Source: Planctomycetota bacterium
GTDB lineage: Bacteria > Planctomycetota > UBA1135 > GCA-002686595
Direction of reading: 5' to 3'
Length of the DNA: 64,000 nt
NCBI GenBank assembly: GCA_016795325.1
Contig: JAEUHY010000013.1
Span: 1 to 64,000 of the forward strand
Shown here one piece after another: positions 9,301 to 17,940 of the stretch; position 1 is the first letter of the stretch, and every line of letters begins with the position of its first letter. Both the position numbers and the translations under genes were made by a program. The notes below the pieces were generated by a model. The model ran no database searches, had not been told where the DNA came from, and saw only the letters and a list, made by a program, of their open reading frames with translations.

Positions 9301-9978
9301 GTGCAGAGCTGCGCGACGACCGTGAGCACGAGCTGGACTGCGGCGAGTGACACCGGCGGTTCGGGCGTGATCGGCTACAGCTGCCAGTGGAGCACCTCAC
9401 CGTTGACGGTCCCTGCCGCGACGATCAACAACGTCACGGGGACCTTTGCGCAGAACATCGGATCGTCGACGAGCGCACGCTACTTCCACGTGCGCGCTAT
9501 CGACGCCGCTGGCAACGCGGGGCTGACCGCGCACTTCGGGCCGTTCTACGCGAACGCCGCGACGGTCACGACCTACTGCACGGGCAAGACCAACTCGCTC
9601 GGTTGCGTGCCGTCGATCGGGACCAACGGAGCGCAGCCGACCAAGAGCGGCGGCAACTTCACGGTCACCTGCGGCAACGTGCTGAACCAGAAGTTCGGCC
9701 TGTTGTTCTTCGGCACGGCGCAACTCGCGACGCCCTTCCAGGGCGGCACGTTGTGCGTCGCCTCGCCGTCGCAGCGCACCCCGAGCACCAACTCGGGCGG
9801 CAACGCCAGCGGCAACAGCTGCACGGGCAACTACTCGTTCACCTTCTCGACGGCGCAGATGAACGCCTTCGGGATGGACCCGGGCGAGACGTTCTTCGCG
9901 CAGTGGTGGATGCGTGATCCGCAGAGCGCGTCGACCACGGGATTGTCGAACGCGGTGCGCTTCACCGTGTGTCAATAG
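6364..9978 (+). CDS. Secreted subtilisin-like serine peptidase (S8) with C-terminal sorting-like domain
   Basis: 1204 residues. The ATG at 6364 gives a short hydrophobic N-terminus (MLLPIALVAAAPAVQ). A long propeptide-like region (about 100-310) precedes the S8 domain with Asp325 (VIDSGCDLGH), His358 (GHGSHVWGT), oxyanion Asn470 (AAGNEGP) and Ser546 (GTSMASPHV). All catalytic residues are present. Beta-sandwich and fibronectin-like segments follow (about 620-1060). The last 130 residues are the shared C-terminal domain beginning YCTGKTNSLGCVP and ending near MRDP and LSNAVRFTV. The protein probably degrades extracellular protein and is retained or exported through the C-terminal domain (inference). 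Confidence 0.93.
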   Translation: MLLPIALVAAAPAVQTLQGPQLPPPELPSEIIYAEAPAMPFAADDDGVPLPNPAVWKEGKEADELVAPASGDPFFLGFIGGKHFPPADERIDPRLDFSDALAGLDGRANGEGYAFVMFSKRMTAERVQALRDMGVRVLDFHPHYTLKVALAPQLVDSVANLDFVRWIGAPQTWQKVHPRLAEELAKRGPGEPLPVYINLFESDLCEASTSRPVGSVAHGDGDTVTVNEDESALPRTWMSNGWQQRALEQLGVKVNSYQDSIHAFRAELTSLQLEALLALDFVQFVEREGENTFAHDESMPMINADRVRASYNGGTNSAAIVGVIDSGCDLGHTALDQFTVGWDVTPENLGAFEDFDGHGSHVWGTVLGNNDVDDSYQGVAPGLGWAGNGRVFSVKIFNSSGSSSGADYASGLVSMHSSYNDGTNVTGRPHVVNNSYGIAASGATGTEASARTIDAEVWDYNQAYVFAAGNEGPTSSSCREQATAKNALTVGSVMDWSTDPGDVANSSSRGPTGDGRWKPNVCAPGNSILSVNAETVTGYTSKSGTSMASPHVTGVAAQLCDRYSFFRYNPEALASVLMASAITKDDAIIASPGGSATHLNTYGAGRVDAYKATGSNGQQDMYFWSTTLGWTDTTFVEFPVASGATRLSVVVHYIEPEASSGASQALRNNFNSWLDAAPFTANTNTGDYSAQQSNVDNTEIRSLNNPTVANWRVKIAPGAVVPFESVRVGICAVITYGDTTPNTTLNLTAADYYVQPNQDVDITAVYTNPSYVASAVYLDSTSTGNTLVAAYGNLADGSSADWLDNQQSGRDIALGSVGHNTSRTAHWTARWSTDGLKVFEVEARSDNALDETQSIGVFVDGTDPATVTNLGSSTHIAGQWTNDTTITYTWTAANDNLSGIDGYGVFTSALASLPGATKDIEEVTSFSETLTQGTWWFNIRSLDYCGNWDADSASFGPIRIDTTAPGMIGFFGSSTHTIGVQSCATTVSTSWTAASDTGGSGVIGYSCQWSTSPLTVPAATINNVTGTFAQNIGSSTSARYFHVRAIDAAGNAGLTAHFGPFYANAATVTTYCTGKTNSLGCVPSIGTNGAQPTKSGGNFTVTCGNVLNQKFGLLFFGTAQLATPFQGGTLCVASPSQRTPSTNSGGNASGNSCTGNYSFTFSTAQMNAFGMDPGETFFAQWWMRDPQSASTTGLSNAVRFTVCQ

Positions 9979-10004
9979 CGCGCGGCGGACGCAGCCTCTG
10001 ACCC

Positions 10005-10038
10005 GAAGCCGGCTGGCGCGCGAGCGTCGGCCGGCTTC
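10005..10038 (+). terminator. Hairpin after the subtilisin gene
   Basis: GAAGCCGGC pairs perfectly with GCCGGCTTC (9 bp, GC-rich) across a 16-base loop, 27 bases after the stop codon. It is followed by CTTCGTG rather than a T-run, so termination strength is uncertain. Confidence 0.5.
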
Positions 10039-10086
10039 CTTCGTGCCCGGCCGCCTGTACTCTGCGCGCTCTCCATTCCACAGAGC

Positions 10087-10695
10087 ATGCACCGACAACC
10101 CAAAGATCCCGCGGCGACCGCGCTGCTCGAGCAGGCCGCCGCGCACGGCGTGAAGGTCGCCACCGTGGCCGAGCTGCGGCGCTACGGCGCCCGCTGCGCG
10201 CCATTCGTCGACGCCCTCGTCAGCGCGGTGCGCGACACGACATCGCCGCAATTGCTCGAGGACCTCGCCGCTGTGCTCGCGGCCCCGTGGGCGCGCGACG
10301 CGGCGTTCCAACCGCTCGCCGAACGCTACCGCAGCGCGCCGAACTCACCGCCGAGCCTCAAGGCCGCGCTCGCGCAAGCGCTGGGCTTCCTCGCCGACGA
10401 ACGCTCCCGGCCCGAACTGATGGAGTTCGCCGCCGCGCGCAAGCACGGCAACTCGCGCGCCGAACTCGTGAGTGCGTTGGGCCGCCTCAACGGCGACGGC
10501 GTGCTCGAGTTGCTCGTCGATCTGCTGCGCGATCCGGGCGTCGGCGGGCACGCGCTCTCCGCGCTGCTCGTCTACGTCGAACGCACACGCGATTCGATCG
10601 ATCCGCTGCTCGTCAAACCGTTCCACTCCGACGGCCGCGCCTGGGTGCGCCGCGACGCCAAGGAGTTGCTGCACTTGCTCGACAAGCTGCCGTGA
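10087..10695 (+). CDS. HEAT-repeat-like protein
   Basis: 202 residues made of short paired helices, for example LLEDLAAVLAAPW, LKAALAQALGFLADERSRPELMEF and RAELVSALGRLNGDGVLELLVDLL. They recur about every 30-35 residues in the style of HEAT or PBS-lyase-like repeats. No catalytic motif, signal peptide or membrane segment is visible. Such proteins usually act as binding scaffolds, but the partner is unknown. It ends 38 bases before the following lipoprotein gene on the same strand, so the two may be co-transcribed. Confidence 0.65.
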   Translation: MHRQPKDPAATALLEQAAAHGVKVATVAELRRYGARCAPFVDALVSAVRDTTSPQLLEDLAAVLAAPWARDAAFQPLAERYRSAPNSPPSLKAALAQALGFLADERSRPELMEFAAARKHGNSRAELVSALGRLNGDGVLELLVDLLRDPGVGGHALSALLVYVERTRDSIDPLLVKPFHSDGRAWVRRDAKELLHLLDKLP

Positions 10696-10733
10696 GCGCA
10701 CCCGGCACGCCCCTTCTCCAAGAAAACCCGTCG

Positions 10734-11252
10734 ATGCGCCTCGCTCTCGCCGCCGCCGTTCTCACCGCGTTCGTCAGCTCCTGCGCCGCGCCCTCGCGCC
10801 CGGCCGGCGCGTTGCACGCGCCCGAGGACGAGCGCGCGATCCTCGCCACGATCGACCGCTTCTTCGAGGCCATGCACCGCCGAGATGTGGCCGCGTACTC
10901 CGACTGCGTGCTCGCCGACGGCATGACCTTCACGCAGGCGCTCAAGGACGGGCGGTGGGAGTTTCTGCGGCGCTCGCAAGGTTCGCTCGCGACGGCGCTC
11001 GGCTCGGGCAAGGGCGTGCCGAACGAAACCTACTGGTCGCCGACGGTGCTGATCCGGGGGCCGATCGCCGTGGTCTGGACACCGTACCGCTTCACGCTCG
11101 ATGGCCGCGAGACGCACCGCGGCGTCGACATCTTCGACATGGTGAAGCTCGACGGCGCGTGGAAGATCGCCAACACGATCTGGACGCGCGAGCCGGGCGA
11201 AGACCTCGCGCCCGCCCGTCCGGACGACGTGCGGCCGGTGTCGCTGCGCTGA
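10734..11252 (+). CDS. SnoaL/NTF2-like fold lipoprotein
   Basis: 172 residues. The N-terminus has a lipoprotein signal with lipobox-like VSSC (Cys about 17). The mature part has the cone-shaped NTF2/SnoaL pattern: an initial helix (AILATIDRFFEAMHRRD), then Y.DCVLADGMTF, and beta strands such as GPIAVVWTPYRFTLDG and GVDIFDMVKLDGAWKIANTIW. Enzymatic members of this fold are hydrolases or isomerases, but no activity can be assigned here. The ATG at 10734 is the only start that yields the lipoprotein signal. Confidence 0.75.
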   Translation: MRLALAAAVLTAFVSSCAAPSRPAGALHAPEDERAILATIDRFFEAMHRRDVAAYSDCVLADGMTFTQALKDGRWEFLRRSQGSLATALGSGKGVPNETYWSPTVLIRGPIAVVWTPYRFTLDGRETHRGVDIFDMVKLDGAWKIANTIWTREPGEDLAPARPDDVRPVSLR

Positions 11253-11264
11253 GCGCAGGCTGAG

Positions 11265-12779
11265 TCAGCCGCCGCGAGCTTGCTCGCCGAGCGCCGCACG
11301 CAGCGGGTCGAGCGCGGAACCGAAGCGTTGCGCGCGGCCGATCGAGCGCGCGTTCAGCGGCGAGCGAACCTGCGCGTAGGACGCGGTGTTCACGGCGCGC
11401 GGATTGAGGTGGAAGTCGAGCACACGCTCGTCCCAGGGCAGGTCGAGGAACTCGAGCAGGCGCCGAGCTTGCGCGCGCGGCGCGGCGACGAGCTGCTCGT
11501 ACTCGACTTCGATCCAGCGCAGCGGCAGAACGCGCTGGAAATGCTCGACAGCGCGCGCGTACTCATGCAAGAAGACGCCGATCCATTCCAGGCGCGTGGC
11601 GTAGCTGTGCGCAGCGTGGAAGTTGCACGAGTAGATCGACAGGCCCACGTCGAGCGGATCGCGTCGGACGAACACGATGCGCGCGTCGGGCAGGCACTGC
11701 GCGATCACGCCGAGTTGGAACACGTTGTGGGGGAGCTTGTCGGTGGCTCGCAGCGCACTCGGCGCGAGCTCGTCGAGGCGCGCGAGGTAGCGGTTGCTCA
11801 GCTGTTCGACGGCGGTTGGCGATCGCGGGTCGAAGCCGCGCGCGAGCTGCGGCAGGTCGTCGAGCTCGCCGCAGGCGTGCACCTGGGCGTGGGTCGCGAG
11901 CAGCTGTTCGACAAGCGAGGTTCCCGAGCGCGGGGCGCCGATCACAAACACCGGACGCGCGTCGCAACGCGTGGCGCGCGGCAGCGTCGCCAAGTTGGCG
12001 GAGCTCCAGGTCGTGACGAGCGCGTCGACCTCGCGTCGTAGCGCCGAGGGATCGAAATGGCCGCAGCGCAGTTCGTTCGCGCGACGCCAGGCGTCGAAGG
12101 CGAGCTCGTACTGCTGCGCGGACTCGTGCGCGGCGCCGAGGGCGTGGAAGTGCAGGTTGGCCTGGGCCGGCGTGAGGCGCGTGGGATCGACGGCGTTCAG
12201 CAGCTCGAGCGCGTGTGGGGCGTTCGAAGTCCGGCGCGCGAGTCGTGCGCGCAGCCAGCGCTCCTCGAGCGACGGCGCCGACGACGACGGAAGGCGAACG
12301 AGGTGTTCGGAGGTTTGTGCGAGATCGCCGCGGCGCTCGGCGAGGAGCGCGAGTCCGAGCGCGCCGCCGGCGTGGCCGCGCTCGAGAGCGTTCGCGTAGT
12401 GACGCTCGGCGCGCTCGAGTTGGCCCGCCTCGAAGCACGCGGCGCCGGCGCGGACGCACAGCGATCCGTTGTGCGGTTCGAGCGCGAGCGCGTGCTCGAG
12501 CACGCCGACCGCGTCCGCGGTGCGTCCGGCGGCGAGCAAGGCGGCGGCACGTGCGGCTTGCGCTTCGCTCGAGCGCGGAGCGAGCTGGACGGCGCGGTCG
12601 GCGGCGACCAGCGCGTCGGGCCAGTTGGCGCACTCGAGCAGGGCGCGTGCGCGGACGGCGTGCGCGACGGCGAGCGTCGGAGCTTCCGCCAGCGCCGCGT
12701 CAGCGAGCTGCTGTGCTTCGCCCGCTGCGCCGCGTTGCAGCGCGCCGACGGCTTCGAGGAGCAGCGCTTGAACGGACAT
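11265..12779 (-). CDS. TPR-repeat sulfotransferase family protein
   Basis: 504 residues. The first about 250 residues are TPR repeats (AQQLADAALAEAPTLAVAHA, ALAAD-type units). The C-terminal half is a PAPS-dependent sulfotransferase domain: the 5'-phosphosulfate loop is FVIGAPRSGTSLVEQLL, and the 3'-phosphate motif is IVFVRRDPLDVGLSIY. Catalysis would transfer sulfate from PAPS to a carbohydrate, lipid or peptide acceptor, which is unknown. This TPR-sulfotransferase architecture is common in Planctomycetota and marine proteobacteria. It is divergently transcribed from the phosphatase-like lipoprotein gene at 12887. Confidence 0.85.
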   Translation of the reverse strand: MSVQALLLEAVGALQRGAAGEAQQLADAALAEAPTLAVAHAVRARALLECANWPDALVAADRAVQLAPRSSEAQAARAAALLAAGRTADAVGVLEHALALEPHNGSLCVRAGAACFEAGQLERAERHYANALERGHAGGALGLALLAERRGDLAQTSEHLVRLPSSSAPSLEERWLRARLARRTSNAPHALELLNAVDPTRLTPAQANLHFHALGAAHESAQQYELAFDAWRRANELRCGHFDPSALRREVDALVTTWSSANLATLPRATRCDARPVFVIGAPRSGTSLVEQLLATHAQVHACGELDDLPQLARGFDPRSPTAVEQLSNRYLARLDELAPSALRATDKLPHNVFQLGVIAQCLPDARIVFVRRDPLDVGLSIYSCNFHAAHSYATRLEWIGVFLHEYARAVEHFQRVLPLRWIEVEYEQLVAAPRAQARRLLEFLDLPWDERVLDFHLNPRAVNTASYAQVRSPLNARSIGRAQRFGSALDPLRAALGEQARGG

Positions 12780-12886
12780 CGCTCGCGGCGGCTATCGACG
12801 CAGCGGGGCGGGAGCTTGAACGCCCGGAGAAACAGGGTCCGGAACTGGCGCTCCCAGGCGTGCTCGAACGACGGCACAATTCCGGC

Positions 12887-13444
12887 ATGACGCCCCGTCC
12901 CAAGACTTGGTTCGCCCCGTTCGCCCTCGCTCTCGCCTGCGCCCTCGCTGCGTGTCAGTCGCAGCCGCTCGCGCGGCCGGAAGGGCCCCTCGAAGCGCGC
13001 ACGATCGACGGCATCGAACGTGTCCACGCCGCTGGCGAGGTCTACCTCGCCACCCAACCCAGCGCGGCGGCGTTCGAACTGCTCGCGAAGTCCGGTGTGA
13101 CGACGGTGATCGACCTGCGCAAGCCTGGTGAGCTCAAGGAATTCGACGAGCGCGCTCACCTGAAGGGACTGGGAGTGCGCTACGTGAACGTCCCGTTCTC
13201 CAATGTCGAGGAGCTCACCGACGCGCAGTTCGACGCCGTGCTCGCCGAGCTGCGTCGACCGTCGTCGGGCGGGCTCGTGCTGCACTGCGCGTCGGCCAAC
13301 CGCGTGGGGCCGCTGTGGATCGCGCACCGCGTGCTCGACCAAGGCGCGGAGTTCGACGTTGCGCTCGCCGAAGCGACGCGCATCGGCATGCGCAACGCGG
13401 CGTACGGGGAACGCGCGAAGGCGTACATCGCCTCGCGGCGCTGA
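12887..13444 (+). CDS. Phosphatase-like lipoprotein (DUF442 / beta-lactamase-hydrolase-like fold)
   Basis: 185 residues. The N-terminus is a lipoprotein signal with the lipobox LAAC (Cys about 22). The rest resembles the tyrosine-phosphatase-like fold of the DUF442/BLH group: VYLATQPSAAAFELLAKSGVTTVIDLR, then the P-loop HCASANRVGPLW with a Cys-X4-Arg arrangement, as in that group rather than the Cys-X5-Arg of classical phosphatases. The predicted location is the periplasm or outer membrane. The substrate is unknown. The ATG at 12887 was chosen for the lipobox. Confidence 0.8.
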   Translation: MTPRPKTWFAPFALALACALAACQSQPLARPEGPLEARTIDGIERVHAAGEVYLATQPSAAAFELLAKSGVTTVIDLRKPGELKEFDERAHLKGLGVRYVNVPFSNVEELTDAQFDAVLAELRRPSSGGLVLHCASANRVGPLWIAHRVLDQGAEFDVALAEATRIGMRNAAYGERAKAYIASRR

Positions 13445-13619
13445 ACGCGCGTTCGCGCCGCGGTAGAGCAGTTCATCGGCACGCGGCGTCGGGCCTTCGC
13501 GCTCGCGCCACGTGTTGCGCCGCCTCGCCGTCGCCTCGGCGAACCGACGCGCGACAACTGTATTTGCCGCTGGCTCACTGAAGCCGGCTGCCCGCGAACG
13601 TTGTTGCGCCGAGAACGGC

Positions 13620-16046
13620 TCAGTCGAGCGTCAGCGTGGCGCCCGCCGCCGCGGAGAGCGGCCGCTGGGAACTTGCGGCGGCGGTCCGCAGTGTGAGTTG
13701 ATACTCGCCGGGACGCAGCTCGAGCGCGGCGACGAGCGGCGCTTCGAGAGTCTGGCGCAGTTCGACGGACTCGCCGCGCCACACGACGCTGAGCGCTGCG
13801 AGCTTGCCGCCGTCCCGGGGCAACTCGAGGCGCGCCGCCGAGGTTGCGAACTGCGGCCCCAAGTTCAGCGTTTCGCCCGGCGCAAGGAACACGCGCGGCA
13901 ACACGAGCAGCTCTCGGCCCGCGAGCGCGATCTCCACGCGCTGCCAGCCGGTTTCGAGCTCTCCGATGCCCACGGAGGTTTGGCGGCCGTCGCCGTCGCC
14001 ATCCACGATCCGACCTTCGACGGCGCGGTTGGAGCTCTCATTCCACGCGCGCACCCACAGCACGTCGAGCGCTTGGTCGCTGCTACTCGCGAGTTCGAAC
14101 GCGAGCGCGCCCAGTTTCCCGTCGGCTTGCGTGTCGACCGCGATCTCGAGCACGGCAGAACCCGGTGACACCAGTTGCTCGACGCGCACGGCGGCGCCGA
14201 ACGACGCCTCAGGTCGGCGGGCGAACAGTCGCAGCGGGCGTGCCGGGAGATTGGGAATCACGAACGATCCGTCGGCGCCGCTGGTCGCCACGTCGCTCCA
14301 AGGCGCGCGCCCGTCTTCGTCGTGCGCCTCGACGGTCCAACCGACGAGCGGCGCCTTGTCGGCGTCGAGCAACTTGGCGCGCAGCTCCAATCCACGCTCG
14401 AGCTGCGCGTTCCACACGACGGCGCCGATCGCTCCAACGGTGAGCAACGCCTGCGCGCGGCCGTGGTCTCCGCCGCCCGCAAAAACCTGCCAATCGCCGG
14501 CGGCGAGCCTCTCGATCACGAACGCGCCGTCGGCGTTGGTTCGAGCTCCGTGGCGCTGAGCTCCCTCACGCCACGCGTAGACGGTGGCGCCCACGACCGG
14601 CTGCTGCTGTGCGTCGCGCAGCACGCCTTCGATGGTCGCACCTTCGCTGCTCGTGCGGCGTTCGCTTAGGTTGAGCGCTCGGCCTTCGAAACTGAGGACG
14701 GGTTCGGCGAGGCGCCCCTCTTCGTCGAGGATCACGCCTTCGACCTGGGCGGCGGGTGCACGAATCAACGCCGGCTCCACGAACAGCAGCCGACCCTCAG
14801 CGTCGCGCTCGGCTGTTGCACCCGACCACTCGCCCAGCGCGGCGAACGGCAGCTCGCTCAGCATCTTCACTGAAGGAGCGCTGCCGTGAACCGAAAGCGT
14901 GAGCTTCGCCGACAACTGAACCGGAGACATGCGCATGGGCGCTCGATGGTGCGAGCGCAGGTGAGCGATTTGCTCGCCCGCTTCCACTCGGATGCGACGC
15001 ACGTCGCGAGTCGGATCGAGCGCGAGGTCGAGTTCCATCGCCGGCTCGAAGCCGCGCCAGCGCAGCACCGCGCGCCCCGTTGCGTCGGTCGCGCCGACAT
15101 CGTTGAGCGTGACGCCGGCGGGCGCGGCGTAGAGCGTTTCACCACCGAAGGGCGAGTCGAGCGCGTCCACCACGCGCACCTCGAGCGTGTACTCGTAACG
15201 CGGCGCATCCCACGCCGCACGCGCGTCCTCGTTCGCCGGCGGCGCGACAAGTTCCGGGATCGCGCTGCGTTCCGGCGTATCGACGGCCTCCGCGTCGCGC
15301 GTCGCACTCTGCGCAACGTCTGTCGATGGAGCCGGTTGCTGCGCGGACACCAGCCCCTCTTCGGTCTGCGCGCGCGCGCCGAACCACAGCCAGGCCGCCA
15401 GGACGGCAACCGCCACACTCGAACCCACCAACAGTTTGCTCGTCATCAGCGTCACTCCTGCTCCAACAGTCCAAGTCCACGGCCGAGGCGCCACCCGCAA
15501 CCCGGCCAATCCGAACAGGAACGCTCGAACACGCCGCGGACCGTGCTCGCGCTCGAGCTTGGCCCGCAGCTGGGCGTGCGCACGCGCCAGCCGCGTGTGC
15601 ACGACGCTCGGCGCGAGCCCCAACTGCGCGGCGACTTCGCGCGGCGCGAGCCCGTCGAACCAACGCAACATCACGACCGCTCGATACTGCGGCTCGAGCG
15701 TGAGCACGGCCTCGACCACGGCGCGCAGAGCTTCCTCGCGCTCGCTCAAGTCGTGCGCATCCATCTGCTCAGGCCGCGCCACGGCGCGCTCGCGCTCCGT
15801 GCGCCGCGCTTCCTCGCGTCGACGGTTCGACACGAGGTTGCGCAGCACCGTTGTGAGCCACCCGCCGAGCCCGGCCCCCGCGGAGGGCGGCCTCTCGAGG
15901 TAGCGCACCCACGTTTCCTGCACTGCGTCGTCCGCCGCTGCGCTGTCGCCCAGGAGCGCCCGCGCGAGCGCGCGCAACGCGGCCCCGTGGGCGCGTACGG
16001 CTTCCGGCGGTGCTCCGAGTTCCTGCGGCATCGGCGTGCGTTCCAT
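13620..16046 (-). CDS. ECF sigma factor fused to a transmembrane segment and exported carboxypeptidase-regulatory-like domains
   Basis: 808 residues in one frame. Residues about 18-90 are sigma region 2 (AVQETWVRYLERP, GWLTTVLRNLVSNRRR). Residues about 112-165 are region 4 (LEPQYRAVVMLRWFDG, APREVAAQLGLAPSVVHTRL). A membrane helix follows at about 205-224. The remaining about 580 residues contain at least two carboxypeptidase-regulatory-like beta-sandwiches, for example VEGVILDEEGRLAEPVLSF and IEGVLRDAQQQPVVGATVYA followed by TNADGAFVIERLAAGDWQV. The sigma part would be tethered on the cytoplasmic face, so activity may require proteolytic release or membrane-localised transcription (inference). 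There is no separate anti-sigma gene nearby. Confidence 0.85.
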   Translation of the reverse strand: MERTPMPQELGAPPEAVRAHGAALRALARALLGDSAAADDAVQETWVRYLERPPSAGAGLGGWLTTVLRNLVSNRRREEARRTERERAVARPEQMDAHDLSEREEALRAVVEAVLTLEPQYRAVVMLRWFDGLAPREVAAQLGLAPSVVHTRLARAHAQLRAKLEREHGPRRVRAFLFGLAGLRVAPRPWTWTVGAGVTLMTSKLLVGSSVAVAVLAAWLWFGARAQTEEGLVSAQQPAPSTDVAQSATRDAEAVDTPERSAIPELVAPPANEDARAAWDAPRYEYTLEVRVVDALDSPFGGETLYAAPAGVTLNDVGATDATGRAVLRWRGFEPAMELDLALDPTRDVRRIRVEAGEQIAHLRSHHRAPMRMSPVQLSAKLTLSVHGSAPSVKMLSELPFAALGEWSGATAERDAEGRLLFVEPALIRAPAAQVEGVILDEEGRLAEPVLSFEGRALNLSERRTSSEGATIEGVLRDAQQQPVVGATVYAWREGAQRHGARTNADGAFVIERLAAGDWQVFAGGGDHGRAQALLTVGAIGAVVWNAQLERGLELRAKLLDADKAPLVGWTVEAHDEDGRAPWSDVATSGADGSFVIPNLPARPLRLFARRPEASFGAAVRVEQLVSPGSAVLEIAVDTQADGKLGALAFELASSSDQALDVLWVRAWNESSNRAVEGRIVDGDGDGRQTSVGIGELETGWQRVEIALAGRELLVLPRVFLAPGETLNLGPQFATSAARLELPRDGGKLAALSVVWRGESVELRQTLEAPLVAALELRPGEYQLTLRTAAASSQRPLSAAAGATLTLD

Positions 16047-16101
16047 TCCACGGCTTCCACACCGCGCCGACGCGAATCTGTCCGGAAAAATCAGCTGCGC
16101 A

Positions 16102-17775
16102 TCAGGTTCCGACGCCGATGCCCAGCCACGCCGGACCGGTCAACACGGCGCGTTCCCAGCCGGGCCGCAGCATCAGCGGGCAGCGCAACACGACTTCGCC
16201 CGCGGCGCGCACTCGCAGCTCGAGCTCCCACGCGCCGTCACACAGCGCAGCGCCTTCGGGCAGGCGCGCCGCGAAACCACACGACGCTGCGCCCGGCCCG
16301 AGGTGCAGCGCGTTCACCACGTCGGGACGTGGCGTTGCATCCGCAGCGACGAGCGTGCCGTCCGGCAGCGCGAACTCGATGCGCTCCGCGGCCGTCGAGT
16401 CCACGAGCATCCAACCCGACACGTTGAGCACACCGGCGCCGTCCGGAGCGAAGTGATCGACGTGACCTTCGACGTGCGCGAGCGGGCGGGCGACGCTCGA
16501 CGTGCTGTGGGCTGCGGCGCCGCTGCCCTTCACAGCCGCGGCGACGACGGCGAAGGCTTCGTCGAAGACCTGGATCGAGCGCGTGAGTGCGGCTTCGTCG
16601 TGCGCGTAGTTCGGGCCGATCAGCCCGCTCGTCAGAACGCCGCGCGCCGCGCACTCGCGCAGCAGCAAAGCGAGCAGGTGCTCGCGTCGCAGTCCGCCCT
16701 GGTCGCCAAAGTGCACGGCGAGCCGCGCGTCCATGCCGTCGATCGAACACACCAGCCCGTGGCGCGCGATCTGTTCGTCGAGCGCGCTTCGCAGCCGACG
16801 TCCGATGGTCTGAACGTGCTCGACCACGGGTTCGGAGCGCACGACCGAGAGGACCGCAAGCCCGGCAGCGAGCGAGAGCGCTTCCTCGCGGTGCGTCATG
16901 CCGAGCATCACGCTCGGGAGCAAACGCATGTAGCGCCGCGGTCCGACGATCGCGGAGAGCGGCATGCCGTTACCGAGGGCTTTGCCGTAGCAGGCGAAGT
17001 CGGGCAGCACGCCATAAGCCTCTTGCGCGCCGCCGCGCGCGAGTCGGTACCAGGTCCACAGCTCGTCGAACACGAGCAACGCGCCGTGCTTCGTGCACAG
17101 CTCGCGCACACCGGCGAGGTAGCCCTCGTGTGGCGGCTCGAAGTTCATCGGCTCGAGCACGACCGCGGCCACGCCGCCTTCGGTCGTCGCGAGCAACGCC
17201 TCGAGCGTCGCGAGATCGTTGTACGGGAAGTGGCGCAGGTGTCTGGCGCTTTCGTGCGGCAGGCCGGGGCGATTGAGGATGCGCGCGGCGAACCAGTCGT
17301 GCCAACCGTGGTACGCCTGGTACAGCACGTTCTTCCGTCCGGTGTGCGCGCGCGCGGCGCGCACGGCCGCCGTGAGGCAGTCCGAGCCGCTCTTGGCGAA
17401 CGCGGCCATCTCGGCGCACGGAATCAGCTCGACGAGTTCGCGCGCCAGCTGCACTTCGACGCGCGTTTGCAGGGAAAGCCGCGGTCCGGCGGAGAGTTGC
17501 GCGACGATCGCCGCCTGCACAGCAGGATGCGCGTACCCGAGCAGCGCGCAACCAGCGCCGCTCACCCAGTCGATGAACTCGCGACCGTTGGCGTCGACGA
17601 AGCGGCAACCTTCCGCACGCTCGGCGAACGACGGGTACACGTCCTCTTCGCCGTGGAACAGCGGGCGCTGGAGAGCCCGGTGGTGGGCTCCCAACGCAAG
17701 GACGTCGGCGCTGGCGGCGCGCAGCTGCGGTTCGTCGGAGGCCGAGTACGGAGGATGCGGAGCCTTCGAGTTCAT
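16102..17775 (-). CDS. Class-III PLP aminotransferase (GSA-aminotransferase-like) with C-terminal accessory domain
   Basis: 557 residues. Residues about 35-430 are a fold-type-I, class-III aminotransferase resembling glutamate-1-semialdehyde aminomutase: GREFIDWVSGAGCALLGYAHP, SGSDCLTAAVRAAR, Asp237 in LLVFDELWTWYR, and Schiff-base Lys265 in ACYGKALGNGMPL. It is longer than a typical family member because of a C-terminal beta domain (about 445-555) with GWMLVDSTAAERIEF and CGFAARLP. The same domain type occurs at the N-terminus of the divergently transcribed radical-SAM protein at 17941. This pairing argues for a shared modification pathway, perhaps amino-sugar or surface-glycan synthesis. 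Haem synthesis is unlikely given the extra domain and context. Confidence 0.85.
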   Translation of the reverse strand: MNSKAPHPPYSASDEPQLRAASADVLALGAHHRALQRPLFHGEEDVYPSFAERAEGCRFVDANGREFIDWVSGAGCALLGYAHPAVQAAIVAQLSAGPRLSLQTRVEVQLARELVELIPCAEMAAFAKSGSDCLTAAVRAARAHTGRKNVLYQAYHGWHDWFAARILNRPGLPHESARHLRHFPYNDLATLEALLATTEGGVAAVVLEPMNFEPPHEGYLAGVRELCTKHGALLVFDELWTWYRLARGGAQEAYGVLPDFACYGKALGNGMPLSAIVGPRRYMRLLPSVMLGMTHREEALSLAAGLAVLSVVRSEPVVEHVQTIGRRLRSALDEQIARHGLVCSIDGMDARLAVHFGDQGGLRREHLLALLLRECAARGVLTSGLIGPNYAHDEAALTRSIQVFDEAFAVVAAAVKGSGAAAHSTSSVARPLAHVEGHVDHFAPDGAGVLNVSGWMLVDSTAAERIEFALPDGTLVAADATPRPDVVNALHLGPGAASCGFAARLPEGAALCDGAWELELRVRAAGEVVLRCPLMLRPGWERAVLTGPAWLGIGVGT

Positions 17776-17940
17776 GGAGGGAGACGTTGGTTGAAGTGCG
17801 GCTCAGCGCCGAACGTTGGAGGGGGACGCACGCGACCGAGTTGGAGCCCACAGACGCTACTTCCTTGCGGGCCATGGGGGGCGTGTTACCGTCGAAACCG
17901 CGGGCGCCGGCTCGGCACAAGAGCGGCCGGGCAATCCATT

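Noticed and set aside
12215..12886. N-terminal extension of the phosphatase-like lipoprotein
   Set aside because: Antisense to the sulfotransferase gene and removes the lipoprotein signal from the N-terminus.
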